Positions 8,059-18,245 are shown, counted from the first letter of the stretch. The stretch: 64,000 bases of DNA from Flavobacterium soyae (GCF_021245985.1 NZ_JAJQXA010000002.1:412668-476667); one strand, 5' to 3'. The notes: a model not told the origin generated them from the sequence alone. Numbers and translations are program-made.

Positions 8059-10746
8059 TTATAATTTAATTTGTACAGGTTTATTTTTTAAAGGAATTTT
8101 ATAAGCTCCCCTAACTTTTTCATAAGGCAATTTTACATCTTTATCTATTCTTAAATAAGCATTAGGCGTATAATTATCTTTACTGTTCAATGTTATTGTA
8201 ACAGCACCTGTTTTAGTATTGTAAGTTACTTTTTTAAATGTTCCCGCATCTAGTGTCAATCCTGTTTTTATTGGTGAAATGAATACTTTAGATTTTGCAG
8301 CAGTTGTAATTTCTACCTCAATCTCATCTCCTTTTTCTTTTAAATTTCCTCCAAAAGCCAGCCAGCCATACTCTTTTTCATTGGTAATAAAAGCAGCGGT
8401 ATTTACGGCATATCCAAAAAAACCGGAACCATAATCCCCAGATAAATAATCAATCTGCAGTGTTTCAGGATAAGAATGAAAAGCAGCCGGTCCAAAACCA
8501 TCCTGTGTAATATTTGAAATTCCGCCTAATAATCCGCCGTACCCTACTTTTAGTAAATGAAAATCATCCGGCGTTTTTTTATACTGTTCCAAAACCGGAA
8601 TGGCATTTAGTGCTGAACCATAATGATGGATCTGACGTTCTACTCTCGATAATTTCCCTCCGTAAAGAAAGTCCCAATACCTGCGGGCATTTCCATTATA
8701 AGCCCAATGCGGCATTGTAGGCATATAGGCCAAAATAGCATCAAGGGTTACTTTTGCTTTATCTGTATATCCAAAATAATCAGACCACATATATACTTCT
8801 TCCTGACCTGTAGAATCCCACGGCATTTCGCTGCCAAAAGGATAATTCAATGTTCTCCAGTGATCTGCCCTGGCTTTCATTTTGGCTTCCAGATTAGCTG
8901 CCATTTCGGTATATCCTTCAGTTTTTAAATCTTTTAAAATCAATAAAAATACTGTTCCTTCCATTTGTCCAAACTGCGCATAATACGGTGCTAAAGTTGT
9001 CATGGCAATACTGGTTTCATAAGCATTTTTTAAATACCAGTCCCAGGTATGATTCGTAACTAAACCATCATGATATCTGGCCAGACGATACATAGTCCAG
9101 TGCGCAGCGGCAACATGCGGATAGTTATAAGATCTTCCCGGATCATCTGCGCCTTTTTTGTCCCAGGCTGCCCAGGTTTTATAGTTTACCTCTTTGCTGT
9201 AAGTACCTTCCGGCATTAAAGCCGGCTCATAATAAAACACACTTTTTTTAACTCCGTATTTAAGTGTATCGGCAGTATTATACTGAATTCCGCCCCATAA
9301 AGTCTTATCAACAAACTGCTCTAATTTTGCTATTTCTTCTCTATTTGGATCAATCAATTGTTTCATGACAGCGCCAAGCCAGCCGCCTGCCCCGCCCTCA
9401 TCACTTAAACCTGCAATCCAGACACGGCTGTCCTGACTAACCTGTTTTTTGGTTTCATAATCATACGAGATTACCGAAGGATTACGGTGAAAAGGATCAT
9501 TTTTTTCATCAAACCATTGGGCTGTTGTCAAAAAATGTCCGAAATCTGCAATGGTGTTCGTTTCAGATTTTATTACTTTATAGTTAATTGTCTGTTCTAA
9601 TCCGTCTTCATAGGTTACGGTTAATCTGGCTCTTCCCCATTTTTTTCCCTGCACTTCATATTGAAAATAACCATTTTTATCTTTTGATTTCTGTGTTATT
9701 GTCAAAGCTCCTTCTGGCTCAATTTTTAAGGATTTGACTGCTTTTTTATATTTTAGAAAAAGCTGTCCGTTTACATCCAGAGGCAAAACATAACCCGGAA
9801 CTCCAACAGCAGCCGGACGTTCGTTCTGAATTAAACCAGCCTGAATATTCTCAATCTGATTAACCAATACAAGCTTTAGGGAGAAGTTTTTAACCTCTCC
9901 CACCTGAAGCAGTACTGAAGTTGGCGAATTCCATTGTTCTGCTTTTTTCCATTCCTGCTCAGCATAGGCTTTGGAAACAGGCATCCATTCGTGAAAACCT
10001 TCAAAAACAATGCTTCTTGGTGTTTCATCATCTAGTAATGGCCGATACGCTTCAAAAGGCATATTCATCTCAGGAAGTACTAACAAAGCCGGACCGTGGC
10101 CGCTCAATCGTTTTACTTCCAGATAGCCTGCATCTTTACCAATATAAGGATCAAAAAATACATTATGAAGATGGGTTTCATCGAGTGTTTTTCCTTCCAG
10201 AATGTTATTAAAAATCATAGGAACTCCTAAAGCCCCAATTTCTACCGCTGCATTAGATTTGTTTGTGATTTCAAAACGCACTACCAAATTCCCCTCTTTT
10301 TCTTCATAGAAACGTTTTATCGTAACCGGAATGTCAGCCGGAAGTGTATTAGAAAGATCTGCCGCCGCCAAAGTATTTCCTGAAACGCTTAAAGCGGTAA
10401 CAGCTGCACGTTTAGCTGCTGTTGAATAACTTTTCCAGGATGCGTCGACAGCTTTAATTCGCAGGTTAATATCGCCTAACTGATACAAACCGTCTTTATC
10501 ACGAATTGCCAGTCGGTCTCCCGGTGTAAAATCAAAAGTTTTATCTGAAACAGGAGACAAAGACGCCACCGTTTGGGATGACTTCAATAATTTGATTTCA
10601 AAAGATTTTGTGCTTAAAGTCGTAAAACCTTTATCAATTTCAAGCGTTGATTTTTTTGCTTTAATCTTGTCCCAATATTCCTGCGCCTGTAAATTGGAAA
10701 CTACAGAACAGCAGATCATCAAAGCCAGTATTTTTATTCTTTTCAT
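8059..10746 (-). CDS. Exported DUF5695-like protein, putative carbohydrate-active enzyme
   Basis: Large periplasmic protein of about 895 residues. An in-frame TTG at 10770 is possible, but the ATG at 10746 puts a clean signal peptide (MKRIKILALMICC) at the N-terminus and is preferred. The first 400 residues look all-beta. The second half is rich in Trp/Tyr and helix-forming stretches (YPHVAAAHWTMYRLARYHDG), in the style of an alpha/alpha-toroid glycosidase. I match it to the DUF5695 family from memory and with moderate certainty. No catalytic residue can be assigned. Its place between DUF885 and GH42 inside the glycoprotein locus makes it the best candidate here for an undescribed glycosidase. 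Confidence 0.65.
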   Translation of the reverse strand: MKRIKILALMICCSVVSNLQAQEYWDKIKAKKSTLEIDKGFTTLSTKSFEIKLLKSSQTVASLSPVSDKTFDFTPGDRLAIRDKDGLYQLGDINLRIKAVDASWKSYSTAAKRAAVTALSVSGNTLAAADLSNTLPADIPVTIKRFYEEKEGNLVVRFEITNKSNAAVEIGALGVPMIFNNILEGKTLDETHLHNVFFDPYIGKDAGYLEVKRLSGHGPALLVLPEMNMPFEAYRPLLDDETPRSIVFEGFHEWMPVSKAYAEQEWKKAEQWNSPTSVLLQVGEVKNFSLKLVLVNQIENIQAGLIQNERPAAVGVPGYVLPLDVNGQLFLKYKKAVKSLKIEPEGALTITQKSKDKNGYFQYEVQGKKWGRARLTVTYEDGLEQTINYKVIKSETNTIADFGHFLTTAQWFDEKNDPFHRNPSVISYDYETKKQVSQDSRVWIAGLSDEGGAGGWLGAVMKQLIDPNREEIAKLEQFVDKTLWGGIQYNTADTLKYGVKKSVFYYEPALMPEGTYSKEVNYKTWAAWDKKGADDPGRSYNYPHVAAAHWTMYRLARYHDGLVTNHTWDWYLKNAYETSIAMTTLAPYYAQFGQMEGTVFLLILKDLKTEGYTEMAANLEAKMKARADHWRTLNYPFGSEMPWDSTGQEEVYMWSDYFGYTDKAKVTLDAILAYMPTMPHWAYNGNARRYWDFLYGGKLSRVERQIHHYGSALNAIPVLEQYKKTPDDFHLLKVGYGGLLGGISNITQDGFGPAAFHSYPETLQIDYLSGDYGSGFFGYAVNTAAFITNEKEYGWLAFGGNLKEKGDEIEVEITTAAKSKVFISPIKTGLTLDAGTFKKVTYNTKTGAVTITLNSKDNYTPNAYLRIDKDVKLPYEKVRGAYKIPLKNKPVQIKL

Positions 10747-10821
10747 ATCTTTTATTATTTTTAAGAGCAAAACAGGTCGTGTCCGGCTTCTTTGTTATAC
10801 TTCTTTAAAAGAGACTTTCAA

Positions 10822-12513
10822 TTATTTAAAATCAGTCGAAAATTTCCAGTTTGTTTTATAGTCCTCAGAAACAGATAAATCTTCTAAGAGGATTCGGAGC
10901 ATTTCTACGGGCATTATATTTTCCTTTAAAACACGGTCATGAAACTGTTTTTCTGTCCATCCTTTTGCCAGCAGTTCATTTCTTAAGGCATAAAACTGTA
11001 ATCCGCCTGTCATATACGCTGTCTGATATAACGGTGCGTCTCCGCTCGCAAAAGAACGTCTTACTTCTGCTTCTGCATTTGCTCTTTCGTGGCCCACTTC
11101 ATTTACTAATAAATCAATACATTGCTGCGGCGTCATTTCTCCCAAATGATATTTCAATGAAAAAATAATTCGTGTACAGCGGTGGATTCTCCAAAATAAC
11201 ATTCCGAGTTTTTGCTCTGGTGTCTGCGGAAATTGTTTGTTCCAAAGTATGATTTCCCAATACAAAGCCCAGCCTTCCATCCAGAATGGTGTATCAAAAG
11301 GCTGGCGGTACGACTTGTAACGGCTGTTCATGAAAAACTGTAGGTTATGTCCCGGAAGCAGCTCATGCTGAACGGTTGCGAATGAAAAATTTGGGTTGTT
11401 CCCCCGCATACTCATCAACTTATCCTTCTGGTCCATATCTTCTGTTGGATACGAAATGCTAATTTCCCAGCCTCCGGTAAAAAACGGGTTTATCTTTTGA
11501 CGTTCTGGTGTCATCATAATCATCTGCCAGGTTTCTTTTGTCAAATCCGGCAGGGTAATTAAATCCCGGTCTTCTATAAATTTTACTGACTGATTGTACA
11601 AATTCGTAATTGCCTGCGGCTGTTCACCAGCCTGAACGTAAGTATCTTTAACATGCTCGAGGGCTTTTTTCCAGTCATTTCCGTAGCCTAATTCCGTTGA
11701 GGCTTTAATCATTTCTTTTTTACACCATTCAAACTGATTTTGTGCAGCAGCGATCAATTCTTCTGGCGAATACGGAATATATTCGTAAGCCAGACTTTTT
11801 ATTATGGCTTCTCTCCCTATTGGTTTTCCTATAATACCGCTTCCGTCGTCTTTTATACTTGTCTTAGAATAGTTTGTTCTTAAAAAGTCTTCGTAGTTTT
11901 TAAGTTTGACTGATAAGTTCTTATACGGTTTTTCCATCCACCAGGTAAAATCAGGATCATAGCTGTAATAAAACTCATAAGCTTCTTTTAATGATTTCTG
12001 AAATGCTGCTGCTGATTTTGCTGCTTTATCTGCGGCAAACCAATCTTTAAAAGGTTTGTTTTTCAGCAGTTCTGTTTTTTTATCTATGCTAACTCCGGCA
12101 TCATCAAATGCTTTGGCAAGCTGCTTTGAAACCGGTCGTTTTCCTCTTCTTCTTTCCTGAATAAAAAGTGTGATATCATTTGTAAAATCTAATACAGGCT
12201 GTACTTCTTTATAGGCTTTAAACTCTATCTGCAGGAAATAGTTTTCTTTACTAATCAGGTTTTTAAGCAGCAGATAATCAACTTTGGCATCTTTAGACAG
12301 GCTTTTAAAATCAATCTCTCCCAGCTTTTTTGTCCAATCGTCATAAAATTTAGAAAAGCGTACATAATATTCTTCTGATTCGTTGTTAGAATAAAAATTC
12401 TGCAGTGCCGTTTTATCTGACTGATATGTATTGACTACATCTGTAAGCTCGCTGGAAAACAGAGGCGTTACCACAAATAAAAATAGAATAAAACTTAAAA
12501 TTGATTTTTTCAT
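10822..12513 (-). CDS. DUF885-family exported metallopeptidase-like protein
   Basis: 563 residues with a signal peptide (ends near LFSSE). The zinc-peptidase-like motif of DUF885, HELLPGH within ATVQHELLPGHNLQ, is followed by the family motif MEGWALYWE, which supplies the likely third ligand. Members are thought to be secreted or periplasmic peptidases but few have been characterised. It lies between GH127 (109 bp upstream) and the DUF5695-like gene (75 bp downstream). The company of DPP4- and aminopeptidase P-like enzymes suggests it helps break down deglycosylated proline/hydroxyproline-rich peptides. The family assignment is firm; the substrate is inference. Confidence 0.85.
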   Translation of the reverse strand: MKKSILSFILFLFVVTPLFSSELTDVVNTYQSDKTALQNFYSNNESEEYYVRFSKFYDDWTKKLGEIDFKSLSKDAKVDYLLLKNLISKENYFLQIEFKAYKEVQPVLDFTNDITLFIQERRRGKRPVSKQLAKAFDDAGVSIDKKTELLKNKPFKDWFAADKAAKSAAAFQKSLKEAYEFYYSYDPDFTWWMEKPYKNLSVKLKNYEDFLRTNYSKTSIKDDGSGIIGKPIGREAIIKSLAYEYIPYSPEELIAAAQNQFEWCKKEMIKASTELGYGNDWKKALEHVKDTYVQAGEQPQAITNLYNQSVKFIEDRDLITLPDLTKETWQMIMMTPERQKINPFFTGGWEISISYPTEDMDQKDKLMSMRGNNPNFSFATVQHELLPGHNLQFFMNSRYKSYRQPFDTPFWMEGWALYWEIILWNKQFPQTPEQKLGMLFWRIHRCTRIIFSLKYHLGEMTPQQCIDLLVNEVGHERANAEAEVRRSFASGDAPLYQTAYMTGGLQFYALRNELLAKGWTEKQFHDRVLKENIMPVEMLRILLEDLSVSEDYKTNWKFSTDFK

Positions 12514-12546
12514 GGTTTTGGTTTAATGATTCTGATTTTTTTTGGC

Positions 12547-12601
12547 TTTTGCCGCTAATTACACGAATTAAATTTGCAGAAATCGTGTGATTCGCGGCAA
12601 A
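12547..12601. repeat. Intergenic inverted repeat (TTTGCCGC...GCGGCAAA type)
   Basis: The left arm TTTTGCCGCTAATTACACGA and the right arm TCGTGTGATTCGCGGCAAA pair imperfectly around an AT-rich loop. It fills the gap between GH127 and DUF885. A related half copy lies at about 19852-19884. It is a dispersed flavobacterial intergenic repeat and may form an RNA hairpin inside the operon transcript. Confidence 0.55.
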
Positions 12602-12622
12602 CTTATTTTACTTTTCTATTCA

Positions 12623-15600
12623 CTATTTCAGTGACACGTCCAGATAAACAGAATGACGTCCGTAGGTTTCATAAAAAGGTTTAAAAAGAACGCCGTCTAT
12701 AATAAACTGCAGTTTTTTAGGATCTCCACTTATCGATCTGCTAATATCTTTAGCCTCTAAGGTTACTTTACGCCAGTCTTTTCTCGGTTCTGGTTCTTGG
12801 GCTGCCAGCAATACCGGGCCGTAAAATAAACTCGCAATGTTTTGCTGATCCATAACCGGTTCCAGATGAAACTCAAATGGCATGCGCAGTTCTATAATAT
12901 CTCCGTTTTTCCAGCTGCGGTTCAAAGTAAGGTAACTTCCCGGCTGTACTTTTACATTTTGTTCTTTGCCATTTATGGTTACAAAAAATCCTTTTGATGC
13001 CCAGTGCGGTACACGTACCTTAATATCGAATTTTCCATTTCCTTTAATCATTAATTTGGTATTATCTTCTTTTGGAAAAGCGGTTGTCTGTTCAATCGTT
13101 ATATTTTTTTCTTTCCAGTTTAAAATTGAAGGCACATACAGATTTACATAAAGTGCTTTATTATCGGCACTTTTAAAATAAATCGAATTCTGAAATTTGG
13201 TATTACTTTCGATGGCTGTACCGTTGCAGCAGGTAAAACCTGTCATGTGCGGATTCCCAAATTGTTTTACTGAGCCGGGTCTTAACGGAACATGATAGGT
13301 ATTTGCCGGACTATTCTCTGCTACAGAAGCCAGAATGTGGTTATAAAGACCACGTTCGTAATAATCCATCAGCTCGGCACGCTGTTCATACAGGAACAAA
13401 TCTCCGGTTAATTTAAGCATATTGTAAGTTGCACAGGTTTCATTTTGACCGCCGGATGAAAAACCGTTTTCATAAATGGTCGCCGGCTGACTGATAAAAC
13501 ATTCTGCATTAGCGGGATTTCTGGCCCCTGCAACGCCGCCAATACTGTACATATAATCGTTTACTGCTTTATACCAAAAATTATCGGCTATGTGGTAATA
13601 ATCAGCAGAATTAGAATCACGGTACATTTCAAGCGCTCCCATAATCTGCGGAATATGCTGATTGGCATGCAGTCCGCGGAAAGTATCAACGTTTTTAGCC
13701 AGTCCGTGTGAATGTTTTGCATCACCGTAAAACACTTTTATATTGTCAAACAATTGTGCTGCTTCAAGATAATGAGGATCTTTTGTAATTCTGTACAATC
13801 TTGCCATCGCTTCATTCATACCTCCAAATTCTCCGGCAATATAGCGGTTCCACATACTGATAAGGGTTTCTTCAGGCAGTTTTTTCATACGGACATAAAC
13901 CCAGTCTCCCATTCCTTTAGCTGTTTTTAGCGCTTTTTCGTTACCGCTTACTTCGTAAACATCCATTAATCCGGCAAGAATTTTATGTAAAGTATAATAC
14001 GGTGCCCAAATTTGAGTTTTCTGTCCTCCATAAGCTGCCCCGTTTTCCAGCATTATAAACTGATCCGGCGGATAGGCACTAATAAATCCTTTTCCCCAGT
14101 TCCAATAATCAGTGCGGATACCTTCGGCACTCAAATCAGAATCGTAGGCTGTTTTACCTGGCCCAAATGGCACAGCAGCTGGATCTGATATATATTTCCC
14201 GCCAGTTTCCTTTGGGCTGCCTGACATTTGCGATAATTGATACAATGTATTTACCATATAGTTCATCTTATCGGCAAAATTGGCCTGAAGTGCTTTATCA
14301 TAACCTGTACCAGCATACGCCTGAGCAATTGCTGTGAGATAATGTCCTGTGGCATGCCCTCGTAATTTGGTTTCCTGAGTATCCCATACACCCAGCGGCT
14401 CTGCTCCTTTTGGCTGTTCCTGTCCAAAAGCATTACGGAACATATACAGAAAAGAATCAGGATCTGTCTGTGCCAGTGTGGTGAAGAACTTATCACGGTT
14501 TTCGATAAATTTTGTATGTTCTCCGTGGTTATTATTATTTAAAGAAACCTGATCCAGACTAAAAACTTCTAATTTACGCTCCGGGTTATTTGCTTTTTTC
14601 GCCTCTTTTACAACTACAACAGCTTTAGGCTTTAAATCTGTACCCGGAACACTTCCCGTTACGATGTATTTACCTGTTTTAAGCACCTGATTATTATCTG
14701 TAGGCGAAGGCCAAATTACACGAACTTCCGGGCCAGTAATCCCGTCACGATATATGCCTTTTATAAATGCAGGAAGTCTTGGCAGATTTCCCTGTGCTGT
14801 TTCTACTTCAATATCTGAAACACTGGTCAAGTATTGATTATACAATTGCGGAGTTGTTTTAGAAAATAACGGAAGATCTGCTTTCAGGTCTTCTTCTGCT
14901 TCCTCTTCCTGACCTGCGGTTAAAGCATTATTATAAATTCTGTTAACCTGTTTGTCACTTAATGCGATTCTGTAAATTCTAAAATCGTGTAATTTGGCAT
15001 TGAGATAGCTATTTTCAGACGTTAATGATTTTCCTATGTAAAGTGTATTTTTACTGCCGGAATTTTTATCAAATAACTGCTCTAATTCCAGACTTACATT
15101 TTTTGTTTCACCTGCCAATACTCCGTTTACATAAGTACTCATTGTTTTAGACGGAATATTAACCACAACGGCTATATGATTCCATTTTCCTTCTTCCAGA
15201 GCTGCAGCCTGTGTATTATATTGTTCTGTACCTTTTGTGATTTCTGTATACAAACCTTCTTTATCTTTTATGCCTATTGGGGCGAGATATAAATGTGATT
15301 TGGCATCTCTTCCAAAATCGAAAAATCGCTGGTCTTTCTGTTTAGAACGCATAAAAATCCATCCTGTAATACTTAGAGATTCTTCACCAGACAGTGCTTC
15401 GCCCGGAATCGAAACAAAAGCCTGATTATCGGCCAGCAGATACAATACTCGTCCAAACTGTTCATCATTGACAAATTTAGCTTTAGAATCTTCTATTTTT
15501 CCATGCCAGTTGTTTCGTGACCAGTCTTTTACATCACCATCAAATAAATAGCGGGCAATTAGTCCAGTCTCACCAATTCCGTCTAAAATCTGATCACCGT

Positions 15601-15676
15601 TTTGTGCCTGTACAGCAGTTGTACACAATGCCCAAAAACTCAGCCATGTCCAAATAAGTACTTTATATCTTTTCAT
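12623..15676 (-). CDS. GH127/GH146-type beta-L-arabinofuranosidase with LamG and Ig-like domains
   Basis: Expected to cleave beta-L-arabinofuranosides such as those on hydroxyproline in extensins. Order: signal peptide (to about 24), LamG-like domain (about 35-250), bacterial Ig-like domain (about 265-355), then the alpha/alpha-barrel DUF1680 catalytic domain and C-terminal beta domains. The zinc/thiol centre of the family is visible: GlyGlyGlnAsn-Glu-Thr-Cys (NETCATYN) supplies Glu and Cys, and GFTCCNGT supplies the paired cysteines, the first being the usual nucleophile. An upstream Glu in NAECF is a candidate acid/base. At 1017 residues it is longer than single-domain relatives because of the N-terminal modules. 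It lies 53 bp after the DPP4-like gene. This is the key enzyme pointing to hydroxyproline-rich glycoproteins. Confidence 0.9.
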   Translation of the reverse strand: MKRYKVLIWTWLSFWALCTTAVQAQNGDQILDGIGETGLIARYLFDGDVKDWSRNNWHGKIEDSKAKFVNDEQFGRVLYLLADNQAFVSIPGEALSGEESLSITGWIFMRSKQKDQRFFDFGRDAKSHLYLAPIGIKDKEGLYTEITKGTEQYNTQAAALEEGKWNHIAVVVNIPSKTMSTYVNGVLAGETKNVSLELEQLFDKNSGSKNTLYIGKSLTSENSYLNAKLHDFRIYRIALSDKQVNRIYNNALTAGQEEEAEEDLKADLPLFSKTTPQLYNQYLTSVSDIEVETAQGNLPRLPAFIKGIYRDGITGPEVRVIWPSPTDNNQVLKTGKYIVTGSVPGTDLKPKAVVVVKEAKKANNPERKLEVFSLDQVSLNNNNHGEHTKFIENRDKFFTTLAQTDPDSFLYMFRNAFGQEQPKGAEPLGVWDTQETKLRGHATGHYLTAIAQAYAGTGYDKALQANFADKMNYMVNTLYQLSQMSGSPKETGGKYISDPAAVPFGPGKTAYDSDLSAEGIRTDYWNWGKGFISAYPPDQFIMLENGAAYGGQKTQIWAPYYTLHKILAGLMDVYEVSGNEKALKTAKGMGDWVYVRMKKLPEETLISMWNRYIAGEFGGMNEAMARLYRITKDPHYLEAAQLFDNIKVFYGDAKHSHGLAKNVDTFRGLHANQHIPQIMGALEMYRDSNSADYYHIADNFWYKAVNDYMYSIGGVAGARNPANAECFISQPATIYENGFSSGGQNETCATYNMLKLTGDLFLYEQRAELMDYYERGLYNHILASVAENSPANTYHVPLRPGSVKQFGNPHMTGFTCCNGTAIESNTKFQNSIYFKSADNKALYVNLYVPSILNWKEKNITIEQTTAFPKEDNTKLMIKGNGKFDIKVRVPHWASKGFFVTINGKEQNVKVQPGSYLTLNRSWKNGDIIELRMPFEFHLEPVMDQQNIASLFYGPVLLAAQEPEPRKDWRKVTLEAKDISRSISGDPKKLQFIIDGVLFKPFYETYGRHSVYLDVSLK

Positions 15677-15729
15677 AATTCAATTTTTCTCCACGATTTA
15701 AAAATCTCTATACTATTCTTTTAATGTTT

Positions 15730-17979
15730 TTACTTGTAAATTTCTTCCCAGGCCGGAGGTACAACACCCAGCAGATATTTTACAAAATAGTCACGGCGTT
15801 TGCGTTCTCCATAATCACCTCCGGCAGAATGTCCCATTCCCGGAACGATTACAAGCTCAAAATTTTTATTGGCTTTTATTAAGGCATTGGCAAACTGCAT
15901 AGTCGAAGCCGGATCTACATTATCATCTAATTCACCCAAAATGAGCATTAAGTTTCCTTTTAGCTGTGCTGCATTTGCCGTATTGGAGCAGGCTTCATAT
16001 TCAGCACCTACGGGATATCCCATCCATTGTTCATTCCACCACATTTTATCCATTCGGTTATCGTGACAGCCGCAGGAAGCTACCGCAACATCATAAAAAT
16101 CTGAATTAAAAACCAGAGCTGCTCCGGCATTTTGACCTCCGGCCGATGTTCCGTGAATTCCAACCTTATCAATATTCATATATGGATATTTAGCCGCGGC
16201 GGCTTTTATCCAGAGTTTTCTATCCGGGAAACCTCCGTCTTTTAAATTTTTCCAGCATACATCGTGGAAAGCTTTAGAGCGGTTTGAAGTTCCCATTCCG
16301 TCGATCTGAACCACAATAAATCCTAATTCTGCCAAAGAAGACATTGCCCAGTAATATGGTTGAAAATTCTTTGGAACAAAGGAATCCTGCGGTCCTGCAT
16401 AAATGTATTCTATAACAGGATATTTTCTATTGGGGTCAAAAGTTGTCGGGCGTACAATTACTCCCCAAATATCTGTTTTGCCATCTCTGCCTTTTGCCGT
16501 AAAAACTTCCGGTGCTGTCCAGCCCGTTTGCTGCAGTTTAGAAATATCTGCCTCCTGCAGGGGCAGGATAGTTTTTTGAGTTTCTGTACTTTTTAAAACT
16601 GTAACCGGCGCAGCATCAACTCTTGAATACTGATCTATGTAATATTTATAATCCGGGGAAAAAGTAACTTTATGATTTCCATTTTCTGTAGTTAATCTTT
16701 TAAAGTTTTTCCCATTAAAATCAATTCGGCAGAAATGAAGTAAATAAGGATCCTGACTGCTGTCTAATCCGCTGGCGGTAAAATAGATTTGTTTTTTTTC
16801 TTCATCAATTTTAATTACTTCTCTTACAGGCCAGTTCCCTTTTGTTATCTGATTTTTTACTTTACCTGTAAGGGCATCGTATAAATACAAATGATTCCAT
16901 CCGTCACGCTCTGAAGCCCAAATGATTTCTCCGCTTTTTTTGCTGTTATAACGGTATCTTTTTCCACTGTATTCTACAAAAGTAAGGCTCGTTTCTTCTA
17001 TAAGAACTTTAACTTTTCCTGTTGAGGCATTTACTTCTAAAACACGGTATACCTGATGCCCTCTCTGATTGTATTCAAAAGTAAAAGCACTGCTGTCGTC
17101 TTTCCATTCTATTTCTGAAAGATCGTATTGCTGCTGAAATAAATCGGTTGAAACAGGAATTTGTGTTTTTGAAGCAATAACAAATACCTGCGGACTTTTA
17201 AAAGGAAGCTGATCTCCGGGTTTTAAATAATCTCTGGTTTGTAATTTAGGCTGAAACTGATCTGACGGACTTGATTCTACAAAATAGATTTTATGCTCTT
17301 CGCCGGGTCTGACTTTATAAGCCATTATTTTTTGACTGTCCGGCGACCACTGCATATAGGAAGAATAAAAAAAACCTTTTGAACCATCATAACTTAACTG
17401 GGTTTCTGCTTTTGTCTTTTTATTTTTTATATACAGATTATAATTTTTAATAAATGCAATGTATAAGGAATCCGGCGAACCTACAGGTTTATTGCCTAAT
17501 TCATCAAAATTTCCGCCCCAATAATCATCTTTTTTTAATGATTTTTTATAGTCACCAACTTTTGTCAGTTCATAAGTATTTAAATTACAGGAAAGCTTAA
17601 GTGAATCTGCCGTAAAAGTTAATGTTGATGATGTTTTATCAAATTCCAGATTTTCGACTGGCAGTTCATTTACATTTACTTCTTTTCCTATACTCTTTGA
17701 CAATGACTGAGCTAATTTAGTATGGTCAAAAGCGGGAGTTTGTTTCTGCTGTTTAACATCGGCCAAAAGAAATTCTTTCCCTTTCCCGATGTTATTACTA
17801 TACCAGACATAGTCATTCCCAATCCAATGAAATTCATTAGGAGCATTAAATACTTTGTTCTTAAATAAAGAATCTACCGCATTTGCTCTTTTGTAGTCTT
17901 TCAGTGTACCCTGAGCCTGACTGATCAAACACCATCCAAGTGTTAAAAATACACTTATTTTTTTGCCAGTTGTCTTCAT
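15730..17979 (-). CDS. S9-family dipeptidyl peptidase 4-like protein, exported
   Basis: 749-residue serine peptidase with a signal peptide (ends near SQAQG), an N-terminal beta-propeller (DPPIV_N, about 90-480) and a C-terminal alpha/beta-hydrolase. The triad is readable: Ser612 in GTSAGGQ, Asp685 in GELDDNVD and His717 in PGMGHSAGG. DPP4-type enzymes release X-Pro dipeptides, and X-hydroxyproline is a reasonable substrate here. It is the first gene of the eight-gene run. The promoter with a 21-bp phased direct repeat lies directly upstream (17994-18059). The family is firm; preference for hydroxyproline is inference from context. Confidence 0.9.
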   Translation of the reverse strand: MKTTGKKISVFLTLGWCLISQAQGTLKDYKRANAVDSLFKNKVFNAPNEFHWIGNDYVWYSNNIGKGKEFLLADVKQQKQTPAFDHTKLAQSLSKSIGKEVNVNELPVENLEFDKTSSTLTFTADSLKLSCNLNTYELTKVGDYKKSLKKDDYWGGNFDELGNKPVGSPDSLYIAFIKNYNLYIKNKKTKAETQLSYDGSKGFFYSSYMQWSPDSQKIMAYKVRPGEEHKIYFVESSPSDQFQPKLQTRDYLKPGDQLPFKSPQVFVIASKTQIPVSTDLFQQQYDLSEIEWKDDSSAFTFEYNQRGHQVYRVLEVNASTGKVKVLIEETSLTFVEYSGKRYRYNSKKSGEIIWASERDGWNHLYLYDALTGKVKNQITKGNWPVREVIKIDEEKKQIYFTASGLDSSQDPYLLHFCRIDFNGKNFKRLTTENGNHKVTFSPDYKYYIDQYSRVDAAPVTVLKSTETQKTILPLQEADISKLQQTGWTAPEVFTAKGRDGKTDIWGVIVRPTTFDPNRKYPVIEYIYAGPQDSFVPKNFQPYYWAMSSLAELGFIVVQIDGMGTSNRSKAFHDVCWKNLKDGGFPDRKLWIKAAAAKYPYMNIDKVGIHGTSAGGQNAGAALVFNSDFYDVAVASCGCHDNRMDKMWWNEQWMGYPVGAEYEACSNTANAAQLKGNLMLILGELDDNVDPASTMQFANALIKANKNFELVIVPGMGHSAGGDYGERKRRDYFVKYLLGVVPPAWEEIYK

Positions 17980-17993
17980 AATTTAAATATGAA

Positions 17994-18059
17994 TAAAAAT
18001 ATATAATATTTATTGAGTTAGCTGGGTTAATATTAACATATACTAATATTATATTATCC
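17994..18059 (-). promoter_or_regulatory. Operator/promoter A of the peptidase-glycosidase operon
   Basis: Read on the minus strand: distal half-site GGATAATATA (18050-18059), proximal half-site TGTTAATATT (18029-18038) 21 bp closer to the gene, a 27-bp gap, then a TATTTTTA box (17994-18001) that fits the Bacteroidetes -7 element TAnnTTTG except for the last base. No TTTG -33 element is seen, as expected for an activator-dependent promoter. The same geometry occurs before susC and before the hydroxyproline operon. Two helical turns between direct half-sites is typical of AraC-type binding. Confidence 0.7.
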
Positions 18060-18186
18060 CTGGAAATTATAATGTGAAGAATAATTTGTTATTAAATACT
18101 AATAACCGGACCGTACATCGTTTTTGACTGCATTTTTAGGGATAAATGAAAATTTTTGGATGCGTGAATCGTAGAGGACACATCAC

Positions 18187-18245
18187 TTAGAGACGCACCT
18201 CACATTTATTGATATACCGGACGTTAGACGCACTGCTGTGCGTCT
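18187..18245. repeat. Intergenic repeat with AGAGACGCAC units and hairpin
   Basis: A TAGAGACGCAC unit at about 18189-18199 is followed by the perfect hairpin AGACGCAC-TGCT-GTGCGTCT at 18226-18245. It sits between the APC permease stop and promoter A, in a 294-bp gap with no gene. It resembles a dispersed flavobacterial repeat. As a hairpin after the permease it might also end that transcript, although no T-run follows on the minus strand. Confidence 0.5.
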
